NCBI GenBank assembly: GCA_002685935.1
Contig: NYZD01000156.1
Location: 1 to 47,371 of the forward strand
Reading direction: 5' to 3'
DNA length: 47,371 nucleotides
From: Planctomycetaceae bacterium
Lineage (GTDB): Bacteria > Planctomycetota > Phycisphaerae > Phycisphaerales > Zrk34
Positions 46,484 to 47,371 of the stretch are shown piece by piece (position 1 is the stretch's first letter; every line of letters begins with the position of its first letter). The translations under genes and the position numbers were made by a program. The notes below the pieces were generated by a model, which did no database searches, was not told the DNA's origin, and saw only the letters and a program-made list of their open reading frames with translations.

Positions 46484-46512
46484 ATCGTAAACCACGCTCC
46501 GATAATTGGAAA
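46484..46512 (-). promoter_or_regulatory. Likely serS promoter
   Basis: On the minus strand, TTTCCA (46507-46512), a 17-bp spacer and TACGAT (46484-46489). The predicted leader of about 20 nt contains the GGAG site. The -35 is weak, so this is only a moderate call. Confidence 0.4.
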
Positions 46513-46558
46513 ACCTCCCCGCCCACCCCCCGCGCCACCGCAATCCGCCGCGCCGTGC

Positions 46559-46564
46559 TAGAAT
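46559..46564 (+). promoter_or_regulatory. -10 box (TAGAAT), leaderless start of the precorrin-2 dehydrogenase gene
   Basis: TAGAAT is followed by 7 nt and ATG 46572. No clear -35 is visible. It supports ATG 46572 over an in-frame TTG at 46506. Confidence 0.5.
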
Positions 46565-46571
46565 ATTGCAT

Positions 46572-47198
46572 ATGCCCCTGTTGCCGGTGATGCTGGACTT
46601 GACCGGACGCACCGTTGTCATCATCGGGGGCGGGCAAGTCGCATTGCGCCGCGCAACATCCATGCTGGACGCCGGAGCAGACATCACCGTGATCGCCCCT
46701 CACATCGATCCCAAACTCAATGCCCTGAACCTGCGAACCGAAGCGCGCGCCTACCGGCACGGCGACCTCAACCACGCCGATCTCGTCGTCATCGCCTCAA
46801 ACAACCCCGACGTCAATCAGGCCGCCGCCCGCGAAGCCGCCGACCGATCCATCCTCATCAACCGAACCGACGCGCCCGATCAGGGCAACGTCATGATCCC
46901 CGCCCACCGAACCGACGGCCCCATCACCCTCGCCGTCTACACCGGCACCGGACCCCGCGCCGCCGCCGCCATCCGCGATCAACTGTTCGACGCGTTGGAC
47001 CCCGACTGCCGACGACTGCTCGAAACCATCGAGCCCTACCGCCGCGAAGCCCGAGACCGCATCCACGATCCCGCACGTCGGAAACATGCGATGGAACGCA
47101 TGACCGGCGACGACGCCATGCAAACACTCAAATCACAGGGCGCCCGCGCCCTTCAAGACCTGTGCAGGGAGGCATTGGCAGACCATGAAGAAAGGTAG
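46572..47198 (+). CDS. sirC: Precorrin-2 dehydrogenase / sirohydrochlorin ferrochelatase (Met8/CysG N-terminal type)
   Basis: This 208-residue protein starts MPLLPVMLDLTGRTVVIIGGGQVALRRA, the NAD-binding signature of the siroheme synthase dehydrogenase domain. ADLVVIASNNPDVNQAAAREA and VMIPAHRTDGPITLAVYTGTGPRAAAAI continue the family. It oxidises precorrin-2 and may insert iron, on the route to siroheme or haem d1-type cofactors. It lacks the CysG methyltransferase domain, so a separate CobA/SUMT must be encoded elsewhere. A small membrane protein gene follows after 8 bp. Confidence 0.88.
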   Translation: MPLLPVMLDLTGRTVVIIGGGQVALRRATSMLDAGADITVIAPHIDPKLNALNLRTEARAYRHGDLNHADLVVIASNNPDVNQAAAREAADRSILINRTDAPDQGNVMIPAHRTDGPITLAVYTGTGPRAAAAIRDQLFDALDPDCRRLLETIEPYRREARDRIHDPARRKHAMERMTGDDAMQTLKSQGARALQDLCREALADHEER

Positions 47199-47206
47199 AA
47201 CCGTCA

Positions 47207-47371
47207 ATGAAATCCCTGCGATTCCGCGCGACGATCGGACTCGCCGCCATCGTCGGCATGATCGGCGGCTATTGTGCTCGACAAGAAGCATGGGCCGCCC
47301 TCACCGTCACACTCGTGATCGCCGTTCCCCTACTCGCCCTGATGTGGCGCACGCCGCCCGCGCGCCAGCCC
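47207..47371 (+). CDS. Hypothetical membrane protein (partial, runs off right edge)
   Basis: The ATG at 47207 is preceded by AAAGG. The visible 55 residues (KSLRFRATIGLAAIVGMIGGY, then WAALTVTLVIAVPLLALMW) contain two hydrophobic segments. It lies 8 bp after the precorrin-2 dehydrogenase gene, so it is likely cotranscribed. The family is not recognisable from this part; cytochrome-c-assembly genes often follow here in other bacteria, but nothing visible confirms that. Confidence 0.5.
   Translation, partial: MKSLRFRATIGLAAIVGMIGGYCARQEAWAALTVTLVIAVPLLALMWRTPPARQP

Overview
The window is a GC-rich bacterial chromosome segment, densely packed with genes on both strands. Its gene content fits Planctomycetota, most likely a Phycisphaerae-type lineage. 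The reasons are a MoxR/DUF58/BatA-like VWA/DUF4159 cluster, two phytanoyl-CoA dioxygenase-family proteins, a Gfo/Idh/MocA oxidoreductase, intracellular polysaccharide-degradation genes, Gram-negative outer-membrane features (an LpxR-like barrel and lipoproteins), and few strong Shine-Dalgarno sites. The taxonomy is inferred from gene content only. No rRNA, tRNA, CRISPR array, insertion sequence or phage gene was recognised, and no gap between genes exceeds about 230 bp.

Layout. 1-2423 (minus): a lipoprotein-like gene followed by an HscA-type Hsp70 that runs off the left edge. 2565-5302 (plus): a short phenylalanyl-tRNA synthetase beta chain and an overlapping lipoprotein gene. 5399-22348 (plus): a 17-kb cluster holding a giant DUF4175-like membrane protein, an exported TPR protein, a carboxypeptidase-regulatory-like exported protein, a tandem double-MoxR AAA+ ATPase with a C-terminal zinc ribbon, a Tat-signal protein with two DUF4159 domains, a DUF58 protein, two membrane-anchored VWA proteins and a secreted zinc-ribbon protein. 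This resembles the MoxR-VWA chaperone and envelope-stress systems, but with unusual internal duplications, and it is the best candidate for an undescribed system.

22371-28583 (minus): a four-gene catabolic operon with an MFS transporter, a sialidase-like propeller, a PL22-like oligogalacturonate lyase-type propeller and a PcRGLX/YetA-like lyase. The enzymes lack signal peptides, so import followed by cytoplasmic cleavage of pectin-type oligosaccharides is likely. 28695-30483 (minus): an AcpH-like phosphodiesterase and an LpxR-like barrel whose C-terminus has been altered by a 26-bp tandem duplication. 30712-35016 (plus): an asymmetric heterodimeric ABC exporter and a very small HlyD-like adaptor. 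35054-35947: a queuosine-precursor transporter.

35976-46458: mixed genes. These are two PhyH-family proteins, a toroid-like lipoprotein coupled to a kelch fragment, DusB, a frameshifted GH4 gene, a Gfo/Idh/MocA oxidoreductase, a class III aminotransferase and SerRS. 46572-47371 (plus): a precorrin-2 dehydrogenase and the start of a membrane protein.

A recurring regulatory pattern is a -10 box (TAGAAT, TATAAT or TAGACT) ending 6-7 nt before the ATG, seen at five plus-strand genes. The transcription start would then fall on or next to the start codon, so these genes are probably expressed from leaderless mRNAs. This pattern was also used to choose several starts.
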